Positions 1 through 6,814 of a stretch of DNA of 18,546 nt are shown one piece after another (the first letter of the stretch is position 1; the number at the start of each line of letters is the position of its first letter). The notes beneath the pieces were generated by a model that saw only the letters and a list, made by a program, of their open reading frames with translations, was not told where the DNA came from and made no database searches. The stretch is from assembly GCA_937934775.1 (NCBI GenBank), contig CALGYL010000122.1, positions 1-18,546 of the forward strand, in the 5' to 3' direction. The position numbers were made by a program, and so were the translations under genes. The DNA is from an uncultured Clostridia bacterium. Lineage in GTDB: Bacteria > Bacillota > Clostridia > Christensenellales > Aristaeellaceae.

Positions 1-153
1 GTCCTCCTGACGAAGTCATGGGCGCTGCTGGTCGTACTGGCCATTTTTCAGTTCTCGACACATTATTTGATTCTTTCCGAGGAGCGCTGGTGCCTCGAAA
101 AGTTCGGGGATGCATACCGGCAGTACATGGAGGCGGTCAGGCGGTATCTCTAG
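1..153 (+). CDS. C-terminal fragment of an isoprenylcysteine/phospholipid methyltransferase-like membrane protein
   Basis: Frame 1 is open from the window edge to a TAG at 151-153 and encodes the last 50 residues of a protein that starts outside the window. The fragment has a hydrophobic stretch (about residues 8-25) followed by a soluble tail reading EERWCLEKFGDAYRQYM and ending in VRRYL. The pattern E-E-x(3)-L-x(3)-FG-x-x-Y-x-x-Y-x(3)-V-x-R-Y is typical of the C-terminus of the ICMT/PEMT membrane methyltransferase family, where the conserved tail helps form the SAM site. The substrate cannot be judged from this piece. It is followed after about 120 bp by a membrane protein gene on the same strand. 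Confidence 0.6.
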   Translation, partial: VLLTKSWALLVVLAIFQFSTHYLILSEERWCLEKFGDAYRQYMEAVRRYL

Positions 154-166
154 GCTTTCGAAAGCT

Positions 167-196
167 TTGATTCCAACCGCTTGTTCGCAGTAGAAT
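167..196 (+). promoter_or_regulatory. Possible sigma-A promoter for the downstream membrane-protein gene
   Basis: TTGATT (167-172) and TAGAAT (191-196) are separated by 18 bp and lie about 80 bp before the start at 275. Just upstream is a perfect 12-bp palindrome, GCTTTCGAAAGC (154-165), immediately after the stop of the preceding gene. Both boxes are only fair matches, so this is a tentative call. Confidence 0.3.
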
Positions 197-274
197 ACCA
201 ATGGCGTAGCGCCTCGCCCGCGGCCTCGCTGCAGGCCGGAGGATGGGGGCGGGAGAATACACTTGGAGGGCACA

Positions 275-880
275 ATGAACCGGAAAATTGGCATGATTTC
301 TTCGCTTGTCACGCTCTTGGCGGTGGCCTCGTTTGCGCTGAACATGCTCATCAGTTCCCCGACGGGGAGTTACCTTTCCAGCATGTTTATCGCGTGGGGG
401 TTTGTTCCGATGGCCTGCGCGTTCGCGGCGCACGCGAAAGAGGAGGCCCGCGCCGCGGCCCTCACGGGGGTGGCGTTTGCGGCCATTTACGGACTGTTGA
501 TCGCCGTGGTCTACTTCACGCAGCTGACGGCGGTGCGGCTGTCCGCGCTTTCGGAGGAAACCCGTTCCATTCTGGACTACAGCCGCTTCGGGCTGTTTTT
601 CAGCCTGGATCTTCTCGGCTATGCCTTCATGGCGCTGTCCACGTTCTTTCTGGGCCTCACCATAAGCCCCGGCGTGCGCGCGGACAGGTGGCTGAAAAAT
701 CTTCTGCTCATCCATGGGGTCTTCGCCATCACCTGCGTGGTGCTTCCGATGCTGGGCCTGTTTAAGTCCGGCATGGCGGGCGGCGATTTGATTGGCGTGT
801 TGGTGCTGGAATTCTGGTGCGCGTACTTCATTCCGGTGAGCGCGCTGGCATACAGGCATTTTCAGAGGGAACAGTGCTAA
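275..880 (+). CDS. Hypothetical six-helix integral membrane protein
   Basis: A 201-residue protein, unrecognised at family level. The ATG at 275 is chosen over an in-frame TTG at 263 because GGAGG (264-268) sits at the correct distance from the ATG. Hydrophobic segments lie at about residues 6-28, 34-54, 60-88, 105-130, 140-165 and 172-195, giving six predicted membrane spans with short loops. No catalytic or metal-binding motif is visible. The longest soluble loop (about residues 88-105) contains charged residues (SEETRSILDYSR). It lies 45 bp upstream of a zinc-ribbon gene and may be co-transcribed with it. Its role is unknown. Confidence 0.7.
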   Translation: MNRKIGMISSLVTLLAVASFALNMLISSPTGSYLSSMFIAWGFVPMACAFAAHAKEEARAAALTGVAFAAIYGLLIAVVYFTQLTAVRLSALSEETRSILDYSRFGLFFSLDLLGYAFMALSTFFLGLTISPGVRADRWLKNLLLIHGVFAITCVVLPMLGLFKSGMAGGDLIGVLVLEFWCAYFIPVSALAYRHFQREQC

Positions 881-924
881 CCGTAACGCGCGCCGGGAAT
901 AAACTTTTTCAGGAGGAGAAAGCG

Positions 925-1146
925 ATGAACCAGCAGGAAAGCATCCGATATCAGTGCCCCAAGTGCGGCGGAACCCACTATGAAAACGATCAGTTTCAGG
1001 CGACCGGCGGCAATTTCGCCAAGCTCTTTGACGTGCAGAACAAGAAATTCATTACCGTTTCTTGTACCCAGTGCGGGTATACCGAGCTGTACAAGACCGA
1101 TACCAGCACCGGCTGGAACGTTCTGGATTTTCTGATGAACAACTGA
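925..1146 (+). CDS. Small zinc-ribbon protein (DUF2082 / zinc_ribbon_13 type)
   Basis: A 73-residue protein with two CxxC knuckles, CPKCGG near residue 11 and CTQCGY near residue 47, that should bind one zinc ion. The block between them (TGGNFAKLFDVQNKKFITVSC) and the following GYTELYK match my recollection of the family annotated as nucleic-acid-binding Zn-ribbon proteins, DUF2082. The ATG at 925 is preceded by AGGAGGAG (911-918); longer in-frame starts upstream have no such site and would overlap the previous gene. No enzymatic role is evident. Proteins of this family are widespread in Firmicutes and mostly uncharacterised. Confidence 0.75.
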   Translation: MNQQESIRYQCPKCGGTHYENDQFQATGGNFAKLFDVQNKKFITVSCTQCGYTELYKTDTSTGWNVLDFLMNN

Positions 1147-1175
1147 GGTGTGATCCCCCGGTTTTCCGGCCACCT

Positions 1176-1245
1176 CCGGATGCGGAAGAATCCCGGACGC
1201 CCGGATGCGAACAACCCCCGCCCAGATGCAAACACCCCCGGACGC
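1176..1245. repeat. Three imperfect tandem repeats of 21-25 bp
   Basis: Units at 1176-1200, 1201-1221 and 1222-1245 share the pattern CCRGATGCRRA followed by a C-rich tract; the first and third end in CGGACGC. The third unit forms the left arm of the adjacent hairpin. A 15-bp direct repeat, GTGCCCGTCCGGGGG, also occurs at 1252-1266 and again at 1303-1317. Confidence 0.55.
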
Positions 1246-1267
1246 GGCACGGTGCCCGTCCGGGGGT
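1234..1267. terminator. Hairpin between convergent genes, likely bidirectional terminator
   Basis: ACCCCCGGACG (1234-1244) pairs perfectly with CGTCCGGGGGT (1257-1267), an 11-bp GC-rich stem. A nested GGCA/TGCC helix (1246-1249 with 1253-1256) sits inside the loop. It is followed by GTTTG-type short T runs on both strands. The position, between the zinc-ribbon gene and the convergent regulator, fits a shared terminator, although the T tracts are weak. Confidence 0.6.
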
Positions 1268-1321
1268 TTGTGTCGCGCCCGCTTGAGGATGTGCGCCGGC
1301 GTGTGCCCGTCCGGGGGGCGT

Positions 1322-2107
1322 TTACTGATTGCCCTGCCAGTCCTCCGGTTCATGTCTGTACAGCACCGCGATGTTGTGCTTTTTAAAAAACTCCATGTAC
1401 TTCGCCGACGGCGGGGCGTCGGTGACGACGGTTCCGACGCGCTCCAGCGGGGCGTAGGTGATCATGGCGTCATGGTCGAACTTGGTGTGGTCGACCATCA
1501 GAATGATCTTCTCGCAGTTGGAGGCGATGACCCGCTTGATCTCGGCCTCAAAATAGGTGGTGTTGGTCAGCCCGCGCTTGATGGATACGCCGGTCGCGGC
1601 CATCACCGCAACCTTGACCGACAGGGTCCGGATGGAATCCAGGCTGGAGATGCCCACGAACGCGCCCAGCGACGCGTTGTAGATGCCGCCCAGGGAGATG
1701 GTGTTGATCTCCTTGAGGCGGCTCGCTTCGTTGATGGCGATCAGGCTGTGCGTGACCAGCGTGAGGCCCTTTTTGCTGCCCAGGTGGCGGATGATGTTGT
1801 AGGTGGTTGAGCCGGAATCAATGAAGATGGTGGTGCCGTCGGGGACGACGCTGGCGGCCAGTTCGCCGATGAGACGCTTGTCGGGCACGTTCATTTGAAA
1901 CCTTCGGGGCATGGAAATCAGCGATGCCGGGGTGCGGGCCGCCGCGCCGCCGTAAACCTTGGTGACATGGCCGCGGGTTTCCAGCTCTTCCAGGTCGCGG
2001 CGGAGGGTATTGACCGAAACGTCGAAATGCTCCTGGAGGTCCTGAATGGAGACCTGTTCGTTCTGAAGAATGTATTGTTCCATGGCGTCGAGCCGCACGG
2101 TCTTCAT
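1322..2107 (-). CDS. DeoR-family transcriptional regulator, probable inositol-operon repressor
   Basis: A 261-residue protein with the DeoR layout. An N-terminal winged helix-turn-helix (about residues 3-55) contains VSIQDLQEHFDVSVNTLRRD and is followed by the RGHVTKVYGGA wing. A C-terminal sugar-phosphate-sensing DeoRC domain carries IFIDSGSTTYNII, THSL, LGGIYN and the VDHTKFD motif. The ATG at 2105-2107 is preceded by AGAGGGA; an in-frame upstream start at 2152 lacks such a site and overlaps the promoter. It is divergent from the ABC-importer/iol gene set. Bacillus IolR is also a DeoR-family protein that responds to an inositol intermediate, so the same job is inferred here. Its effector may differ because no iolC product (DKG phosphate) would be made by this locus. 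Confidence 0.85.
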   Translation of the reverse strand: MKTVRLDAMEQYILQNEQVSIQDLQEHFDVSVNTLRRDLEELETRGHVTKVYGGAAARTPASLISMPRRFQMNVPDKRLIGELAASVVPDGTTIFIDSGSTTYNIIRHLGSKKGLTLVTHSLIAINEASRLKEINTISLGGIYNASLGAFVGISSLDSIRTLSVKVAVMAATGVSIKRGLTNTTYFEAEIKRVIASNCEKIILMVDHTKFDHDAMITYAPLERVGTVVTDAPPSAKYMEFFKKHNIAVLYRHEPEDWQGNQ

Positions 2108-2142
2108 CAGAATCCCTCTATATATTAGTAGAATTTTTGTGT

Positions 2143-2172
2143 AGCATACCACAATCGTTGAAAGAGTGTCAA
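2143..2172 (-). promoter_or_regulatory. Sigma-A promoter of the DeoR-family regulator
   Basis: On the minus strand TTGACA (2172-2167) and TATGCT (2148-2143) are separated by 18 bp. A TGG directly before the -10 box gives an extended -10. The predicted transcript starts near 2136, about 30 nt before the ATG. Confidence 0.65.
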
Positions 2173-2177
2173 TCCTT
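2152..2177. promoter_or_regulatory. Candidate operator: direct repeat overlapping the regulator promoter
   Basis: CAATCGTT (2152-2159) and CAATCCTT (2170-2177) repeat with an 18-bp period and overlap the -35 box and spacer of the minus-strand promoter. DeoR-type repressors, including IolR, often bind direct repeats. This could be an autoregulatory site. It rests on only two copies. Confidence 0.3.
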
Positions 2178-2223
2178 CGGGTAGATTGCGCGCAGAAAAT
2201 AACACAACATTATCATCTTTTTG

Positions 2224-2235
2224 GGTGAGTTCACC
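2224..2235. promoter_or_regulatory. Candidate operator: interrupted palindrome upstream of the importer/iol promoter
   Basis: GGTGA-GT-TCACC (2224-2235) is a 5-bp inverted repeat with a 2-bp spacer that ends 8 bp before the -35 box at 2244. Its position suits a regulator site, but no factor can be assigned. Confidence 0.25.
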
Positions 2236-2243
2236 ATTTTCAC

Positions 2244-2272
2244 TTGACTTCCAAAAGCGGTATGGATAGAAT
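2244..2272 (+). promoter_or_regulatory. Sigma-A promoter of the ABC importer / iol gene set
   Basis: TTGACT (2244-2249) and TAGAAT (2267-2272) are separated by the ideal 17 bp. The predicted start is near 2279, leaving a leader of about 60 nt before the binding-protein ATG, with GGAGGG (2328-2333) as ribosome-binding site. Confidence 0.7.
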
Positions 2273-2341
2273 GATGATGCCGATGATAACCGGAGGCGAC
2301 GAACGCCCCGGAGATCAATATCGAAATGGAGGGACTATTTC

Positions 2342-3253
2342 ATGAAGAAGACTCTTGCGCTCCTGTTGGTCCTGATGCTCTCGTTGGCCCTCTGCGCGCC
2401 CGGTTTTGCGGAAGGTACCATTGCCATCAACCTCAAGACACTCTCCAGTGAGTACTGGCAGAATGTCAAGTCCGGCTGTGACGCCGCCGCGGCGGAACTG
2501 GGCCTGACCCTTGACGTGCAGGGCGCCTCCGCCGAGACCGAGATCGCCGAGCAGGTCGCCCAACTGGAAACCCAGCTGGCCTCCAACCCCGCCGCCGTCA
2601 TCATCGCCCCGCTGGATGGCGACGCGGTGATCGGCGTTCTGCAGTCCTCCGGCTACACCGGCCCCGTCATCTTCTGCGACACCAACTGCAACTTTGACAA
2701 GAAGCTTTCCTTCGTCGGCACCTCCAACGAAGACGCGGCCTTTGCCGGCGGCCAGTATGGCGTGAAGATCAACGCCGACAAGACCAACGCCGTCATCATC
2801 TACGGCCAGGAAGGCGACAACACCTCCAACCTGCGCAAGTCTGGCTATGAGAAAGCCCTGAGCGAAGCGGGCCTGAAGCCGCTGGCCGAGCTCTCCGGCA
2901 ACAACACCACCGACGGCGCCACCAAGGTCATGGAAGACCTGCTCAACTCCTACCCGGATCAGATCAACCTGGTTCTGTGCCATAACGACGACACCGCCAT
3001 CGGCGCGCTGAACGCCATCGAAGCGGCGGGCGCCAAGGGCATCAGCGTCATCGGCTTTGACGGCAACGCCAGCGCCGTGGAACTGATCGCCGCCGGCAAG
3101 CTGACCGCCACCATCGCGCAGCAGCCGATCCTGATGGGCTCCCTGGCTGTGAAGACCGCCGCCAGCGCCATCAAGGGTGAAAAAGTCGAAGCCAACGTGA
3201 TCGTCGACACCGTCGTCATCGACTCTGCCAACGTCGCCCAGTTCAAGAAGTAA
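2342..3253 (+). CDS. Sugar/polyol ABC importer substrate-binding protein (RbsB-like), inositol predicted
   Basis: A 303-residue periplasmic-binding-protein-fold protein of the ribose/galactose/inositol class (Peripla_BP_4). An N-terminal signal peptide (MKK, hydrophobic core to about residue 17) has a likely signal-peptidase I cut after G-F-A at residue 23. Typical RbsB-class landmarks follow: KTLSSEYWQNVKSGC near the start, AVIIAPLD, VIFCDTN, a QEGDNTSNLRKSGYEKAL block, HNDDTAIGALNAIEAAG, VIGFDGN and TATIAQQP. Cys18 is preceded by L-A-L, a poor lipobox, so it is not clearly a lipoprotein. It is the first gene of the set and is separated from its ATPase gene by a very stable hairpin that should favour its higher expression. 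The inositol ligand is inferred from the downstream iol genes; ribose-like sugars remain possible. Confidence 0.88.
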   Translation: MKKTLALLLVLMLSLALCAPGFAEGTIAINLKTLSSEYWQNVKSGCDAAAAELGLTLDVQGASAETEIAEQVAQLETQLASNPAAVIIAPLDGDAVIGVLQSSGYTGPVIFCDTNCNFDKKLSFVGTSNEDAAFAGGQYGVKINADKTNAVIIYGQEGDNTSNLRKSGYEKALSEAGLKPLAELSGNNTTDGATKVMEDLLNSYPDQINLVLCHNDDTAIGALNAIEAAGAKGISVIGFDGNASAVELIAAGKLTATIAQQPILMGSLAVKTAASAIKGEKVEANVIVDTVVIDSANVAQFKK

Positions 3254-3285
3254 GCGCTCTGCCGCCTGACGCGGTGCAAAATGCC

Positions 3286-3320
3286 CCTGCGGACGATCCG
3301 GCAAACGGGTCGTCCGCAGG
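3286..3320 (+). terminator. Long intergenic hairpin between binding-protein and ATPase genes (attenuator / mRNA stabiliser)
   Basis: Positions 3286-3300 pair with 3306-3320 as a 15-bp stem (11 perfect GC-rich pairs, one G-U, three more pairs) closing a GCAAA loop. No T run follows, so it is not a classical intrinsic terminator. Such hairpins between binding-protein and transporter genes commonly limit read-through or protect the upstream mRNA from 3' exonucleases. Confidence 0.7.
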
Positions 3321-3369
3321 TACATCCAAGGTCATTGAACGCAGCCCGGCGATTACTGGAGGTGGCTGG

Positions 3370-4875
3370 ATGAACGAATATGTCGTGGAACTCAGGCACG
3401 TGACCAAGAAGTTCCCGGGCGTGGTTGCGATGCGCGACATGCACATCGGCATCAGACCCGGCGAAATCCACGGCCTGATCGGAGAGAACGGCGCGGGCAA
3501 GTCCACGCTGATCAAGGTGCTGACCGGCGTCCATGTGCCCGAGGAGGGCGACATTTTCGTGGACGGCCAGAAAGTGACCTTTTCAAACCCCGTACAGGCG
3601 CGGGAGCATGGCATCGCCTGTGTGTACCAGGAACTGAACATCGTGCCCATGCTGCCGGTGGTGGACAACGTGTTCATGGGACGCAAGGTTAAAAACCGCC
3701 TTGGGCTTTTGGATTATCCCAGAATGCGGCGGGAGGCCCACGAGGCGCTCTCCATGCTGGGCCATCCCGAGATCGACACGAAAACAGAGTGCGGCAAGCT
3801 GGGCATCGGTCTTCAGCAGATGGTGGAAATCGCCAAGGCCGTGTCGCTGAACGCAAAGCTGCTCATCATGGACGAGCCCACCTCGTCTCTGGGCGAGCAG
3901 GAGGTCAAGCAGCTGATGACCACCGTCCGGAAGCTCCGGGACAAGGGCATCGCGATCCTGTTCGTCTCCCACAAGCTGGAGGAGCTGTTCGAACTGTGCG
4001 ACCGCGTCACCGTCATGCGGGACGGCGAGCACATCTTGACCGAGGACATGAACGGCATGACCAACGACCGCCTGATTCAGGCGATGGTCGGCCGGACGCT
4101 TGAAAACCAGTTCCCCAAAGTGCCCGGCAAAAAGGGCGAGTGTTTTCTCAAGGTTTCCCACCTGAAGGAGACCGGCGCCCTCCGGGATGTCAGCTTCGAA
4201 GCCTACGGCGGACAGATTCTGGCGTTCGCGGGCCTGGTAGGCGCGGGCCGTACCGAGACCATGCGCGCCATCTTCGCGGCCGACAAACTGGACAGCGGCG
4301 ACATCTACATCAAGGGCAAAAAGGTCACGATCAAGAGCCCCGGCGCCGCGATCCGTCACGGCATCGCGTTCCTGACCGAAGACCGCAAAGGGCAGGGCCT
4401 GGTGCTCACCCAGTCGGTCAAGACCAACATGGTCCTTGCCAGTATGAAGAAGTTTCAGCGCGGACCCATGCTCCGGTGGCGGCAAATCGACCGCCAGAGC
4501 AAGGAGCTGGTCCAGACGCTTCGTATCAAGACGCCGACGGTCAACGAGGTCACCGTGCAGCTCTCCGGCGGCAATCAGCAAAAGGTCGTCATCGGGAAGT
4601 GGATCAACTGCGACGCCGAGATCTACATCTTTGACGAGCCCACCCGCGGCATCGACGTGGGCGCCAAGATCGAGGTGTACAACGTCATGAACGAGCTGGT
4701 CCGCCAGGGCAAGTGCATCATCATGGTTTCGTCGGAGTTGCCGGAGGTGCTGGGCATGAGCGACCGCGTGATCGTCATGCGCGGCGGGCGCATCATGGCG
4801 GAACTGGACCGCGAGAGCGATCACTTTAATCAGGAAGACATCATGCGCGCCGCGTGGGGAGGAGAGGTCGGATGA
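3370..4875 (+). CDS. Sugar ABC importer ATP-binding protein, tandem-domain RbsA/MglA type
   Basis: A 501-residue protein, the usual length for the class, with two fused nucleotide-binding domains. Domain 1 has Walker A GENGAGKST (near residue 40), a degenerate signature (LGIGLQQM) and Walker B LLIMDEPTSSL. Domain 2 has the class-typical degenerate P-loop GLVGAGRTE, a canonical LSGGNQQK signature and Walker B IYIFDEPTRGIDVG. The ATG at 3370 is preceded by GGAGGTGG; the longer open frame from 3274 would read through the intergenic hairpin and is rejected. It energises import with the adjacent permease, whose ATG overlaps this stop codon (ATGA). Substrate as for the binding protein: inositol or a related polyol is inferred. 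Confidence 0.93.
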   Translation: MNEYVVELRHVTKKFPGVVAMRDMHIGIRPGEIHGLIGENGAGKSTLIKVLTGVHVPEEGDIFVDGQKVTFSNPVQAREHGIACVYQELNIVPMLPVVDNVFMGRKVKNRLGLLDYPRMRREAHEALSMLGHPEIDTKTECGKLGIGLQQMVEIAKAVSLNAKLLIMDEPTSSLGEQEVKQLMTTVRKLRDKGIAILFVSHKLEELFELCDRVTVMRDGEHILTEDMNGMTNDRLIQAMVGRTLENQFPKVPGKKGECFLKVSHLKETGALRDVSFEAYGGQILAFAGLVGAGRTETMRAIFAADKLDSGDIYIKGKKVTIKSPGAAIRHGIAFLTEDRKGQGLVLTQSVKTNMVLASMKKFQRGPMLRWRQIDRQSKELVQTLRIKTPTVNEVTVQLSGGNQQKVVIGKWINCDAEIYIFDEPTRGIDVGAKIEVYNVMNELVRQGKCIIMVSSELPEVLGMSDRVIVMRGGRIMAELDRESDHFNQEDIMRAAWGGEVG

Positions 4876-5894
4876 CGAGCACAACGGGTACGATCGCGAA
4901 GAAAAAGACCGGCATCGGCGATATTCTAATGAAACTGGGGCCTCTGATGGTCTTGGCCATCCTGTTTGTTGTATTTTCCATTGCGCTGCCGGACAAGTTC
5001 CTGCGCGTCAACAACCTCATGAACATCCTAAAACAGACCTCCATCAACTGCCTGATCGGTTCGGGCATGCTTTTAACGTTGATTACCGCGGGCATCGATC
5101 TCTCGGTGGGCTACAACACCATCCTGGCCACCTGCCTGATCGGCGTTCTGATGCAGAATTTCGGCATCACCGACCCGTTCATATTGATCACCTGCGCGGT
5201 GTTGGTTTCGACGCTGGCGGGGCTTCTGAACGGCGTGCTGCTCACGCGGCTGGACCTGCCGCACCCCTTCGTGTCCACGCTGGGCATGAAATACGTATTC
5301 TGGGGCGTCGCGCTGCTGATCACCAATTCCCAGACCATCGGCTTCACCAACAAGGGCATCGACCCGGTCCTCTGGATCGGCAAGCAGACGGTGTTTAGCT
5401 TTGGCTTCCCGGTGAGCTTTCTATTAATCCTCGTGGTGTACTTCATCTTTGACGTATTCCTGAACCATACCGCGCTGGGCCGCCAGATCTACTGCGTCGG
5501 CGGCAACCCCGAAGCCGCCCGGATGTCGGGCATTCGTTCCGAGAACGTCCTGACCATCGTGTACATGATCTCCGGTCTGATGTGCGGCATCGCCGGCGTG
5601 GTGCTGGCCGGCCGTCTCAATACCGCCAATACCGCCTCCGCCGCCACTTACGATACCGACGCCATCGCGGCCTGCATCATTGGCGGCGCGTCCTTCCGGG
5701 GCGGCAAGGGCACCATCTGGGGAACGCTCCTGGGCGCGCTTTTGATCTCCGCAATCCGCAACGGCCTGAACCTTTTCAGCGCGGGCAATGATATTCAGTA
5801 CATTGTTATCGGTTCCGTCATCATTGTGGCGGTGACAATCGACGTGACTCGTGGTAAAATTGAAGCGCGCGCCCGGAAAATGGCAACCGTGTAG
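4872..5894 (+). CDS. Sugar ABC importer permease (RbsC family)
   Basis: A 340-residue polytopic membrane protein of the BPD_transp_2 / RbsC family. It begins with a short charged cytoplasmic tail (TIAKKKTG), then multiple hydrophobic helices. Family landmarks include LLTLITAGIDLSVG near residue 60, NHTALGRQIYCVGGNPEAARMSG near residue 200 and the coupling-type GGASFRGGKGTIWGTLLGA near residue 275. Its ATG overlaps the ATPase stop codon, indicating translational coupling. One permease gene is normal for this class, where it works as a homodimer. The stop codon overlaps the ribosome-binding site of iolE (TAGGAGG), tying transport directly to catabolism. Confidence 0.92.
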   Translation: MTSTTGTIAKKKTGIGDILMKLGPLMVLAILFVVFSIALPDKFLRVNNLMNILKQTSINCLIGSGMLLTLITAGIDLSVGYNTILATCLIGVLMQNFGITDPFILITCAVLVSTLAGLLNGVLLTRLDLPHPFVSTLGMKYVFWGVALLITNSQTIGFTNKGIDPVLWIGKQTVFSFGFPVSFLLILVVYFIFDVFLNHTALGRQIYCVGGNPEAARMSGIRSENVLTIVYMISGLMCGIAGVVLAGRLNTANTASAATYDTDAIAACIIGGASFRGGKGTIWGTLLGALLISAIRNGLNLFSAGNDIQYIVIGSVIIVAVTIDVTRGKIEARARKMATV

Positions 5895-5906
5895 GAGGGT
5901 CATCCC

Positions 5907-6806
5907 GTGTTTGACGAGAAAAAAGTGTTTCTGGGAATCGCGCCCATCGGCTGGTGCAACGACGATATGCCGGAACTGGGTGCGGAGAACAACTTCCACC
6001 AGACGGTCAGTGAAATGGCGCTGGCCGGGTTTACGGGCACCGAAATCGGCAACAAATATCCGTCCGACCCCAAGGCGCTCAAGTGGGAGCTGGACCTTCG
6101 CGGGATGAAGGTCGCCTCCCGCTGGTTCAGCTCGTTCCTGCTGACCAAGCCCTATGAGGAAGTCGAAGCCGAGTTCCTCCGGGAGCTGGAGTTCTTGAAG
6201 GCCGTGGGTGCCAGACGCATCAACGTATCGGAGCAGAGCTACTCCATTCAGGGCCAGGCGGACACCCCTGTTCTGGGCGGCAAAAAACATGTGATGGACG
6301 AAACGGAGTGGGCCCGCTTTACGGGCGGCCTGAACCGGTTGGGCAAGGCGGCGAAGGAGCGCGGCTTCAAGCTGTGCTTTCACCACCACATGGGCACCGT
6401 GGTGCAGACTGCGGCGGAGACGGACCGTATGCTCCGGGACACCGACCCCGAGTATGTGTTCCTGTGCTACGACACCGGGCATTTCACCTTCGCGGGGGAG
6501 AACCCATTGACCATGCTGGAAAAATACGCGGCCCGCGTGGGCCACGTACACCTGAAAGACATGCGCGGAAGCGTCGTGGATCGTGTGCAGCCGGAGGGCT
6601 GGAGCTTCCTCAAGGCCGTGCGGGAAGGCGCGTTCACCGTGCCGGGCGACGGCTGCGTGGACTTTGACCCCATCTTGAAGCTGCTGGCGGACGCGGGCTA
6701 CGAGGGCTGGCTTCTCGTGGAGGCCGAACAGGACCCGGCCAAGGCCAATCCGCTGGAGTACGCGATCCGCGCCAGAGCCTACATCCGGGAGCACGCGGGT
6801 CTTTAG
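5907..6806 (+). CDS. iolE: Inosose dehydratase IolE
   Basis: A 299-residue xylose-isomerase-like TIM-barrel protein matching IolE in length and motifs. It dehydrates scyllo-inosose (2-keto-myo-inositol) to 3D-trihydroxycyclohexane-1,2-dione. Visible landmarks are IAPIGWCNDDMPELG at the start, GFTGTEIGNKYP, the CFHHHMGT strand, CYDTGHF, the GHVHLKD metal-ligand strand, VPGDGCVDF and LLVEAEQDP at the barrel end. The glutamate, aspartate and histidine residues in these strands are the usual divalent-metal ligands of the fold. The start is a GTG, placed 8 nt after AGGAGG (5893-5898); no competing ATG is near. The stop codon is embedded in the iolB ribosome-binding site. Confidence 0.93.
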   Translation: MFDEKKVFLGIAPIGWCNDDMPELGAENNFHQTVSEMALAGFTGTEIGNKYPSDPKALKWELDLRGMKVASRWFSSFLLTKPYEEVEAEFLRELEFLKAVGARRINVSEQSYSIQGQADTPVLGGKKHVMDETEWARFTGGLNRLGKAAKERGFKLCFHHHMGTVVQTAAETDRMLRDTDPEYVFLCYDTGHFTFAGENPLTMLEKYAARVGHVHLKDMRGSVVDRVQPEGWSFLKAVREGAFTVPGDGCVDFDPILKLLADAGYEGWLLVEAEQDPAKANPLEYAIRARAYIREHAGL

Positions 6807-6814
6807 GAGGCAAA

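Noticed and set aside
3583..4884. Long minus-strand open frame opposite the ABC ATPase gene (433 codons); similar ones at 5424-6794, 8361-9560, 10775-12301, 14010-15194 and 17170-18462.
   Set aside because: They mirror well-supported plus-strand genes in GC-rich DNA where stops are rare on the opposite strand. Their translations are low-complexity (rich in H, D, G, V, A, R) with no recognisable motif.
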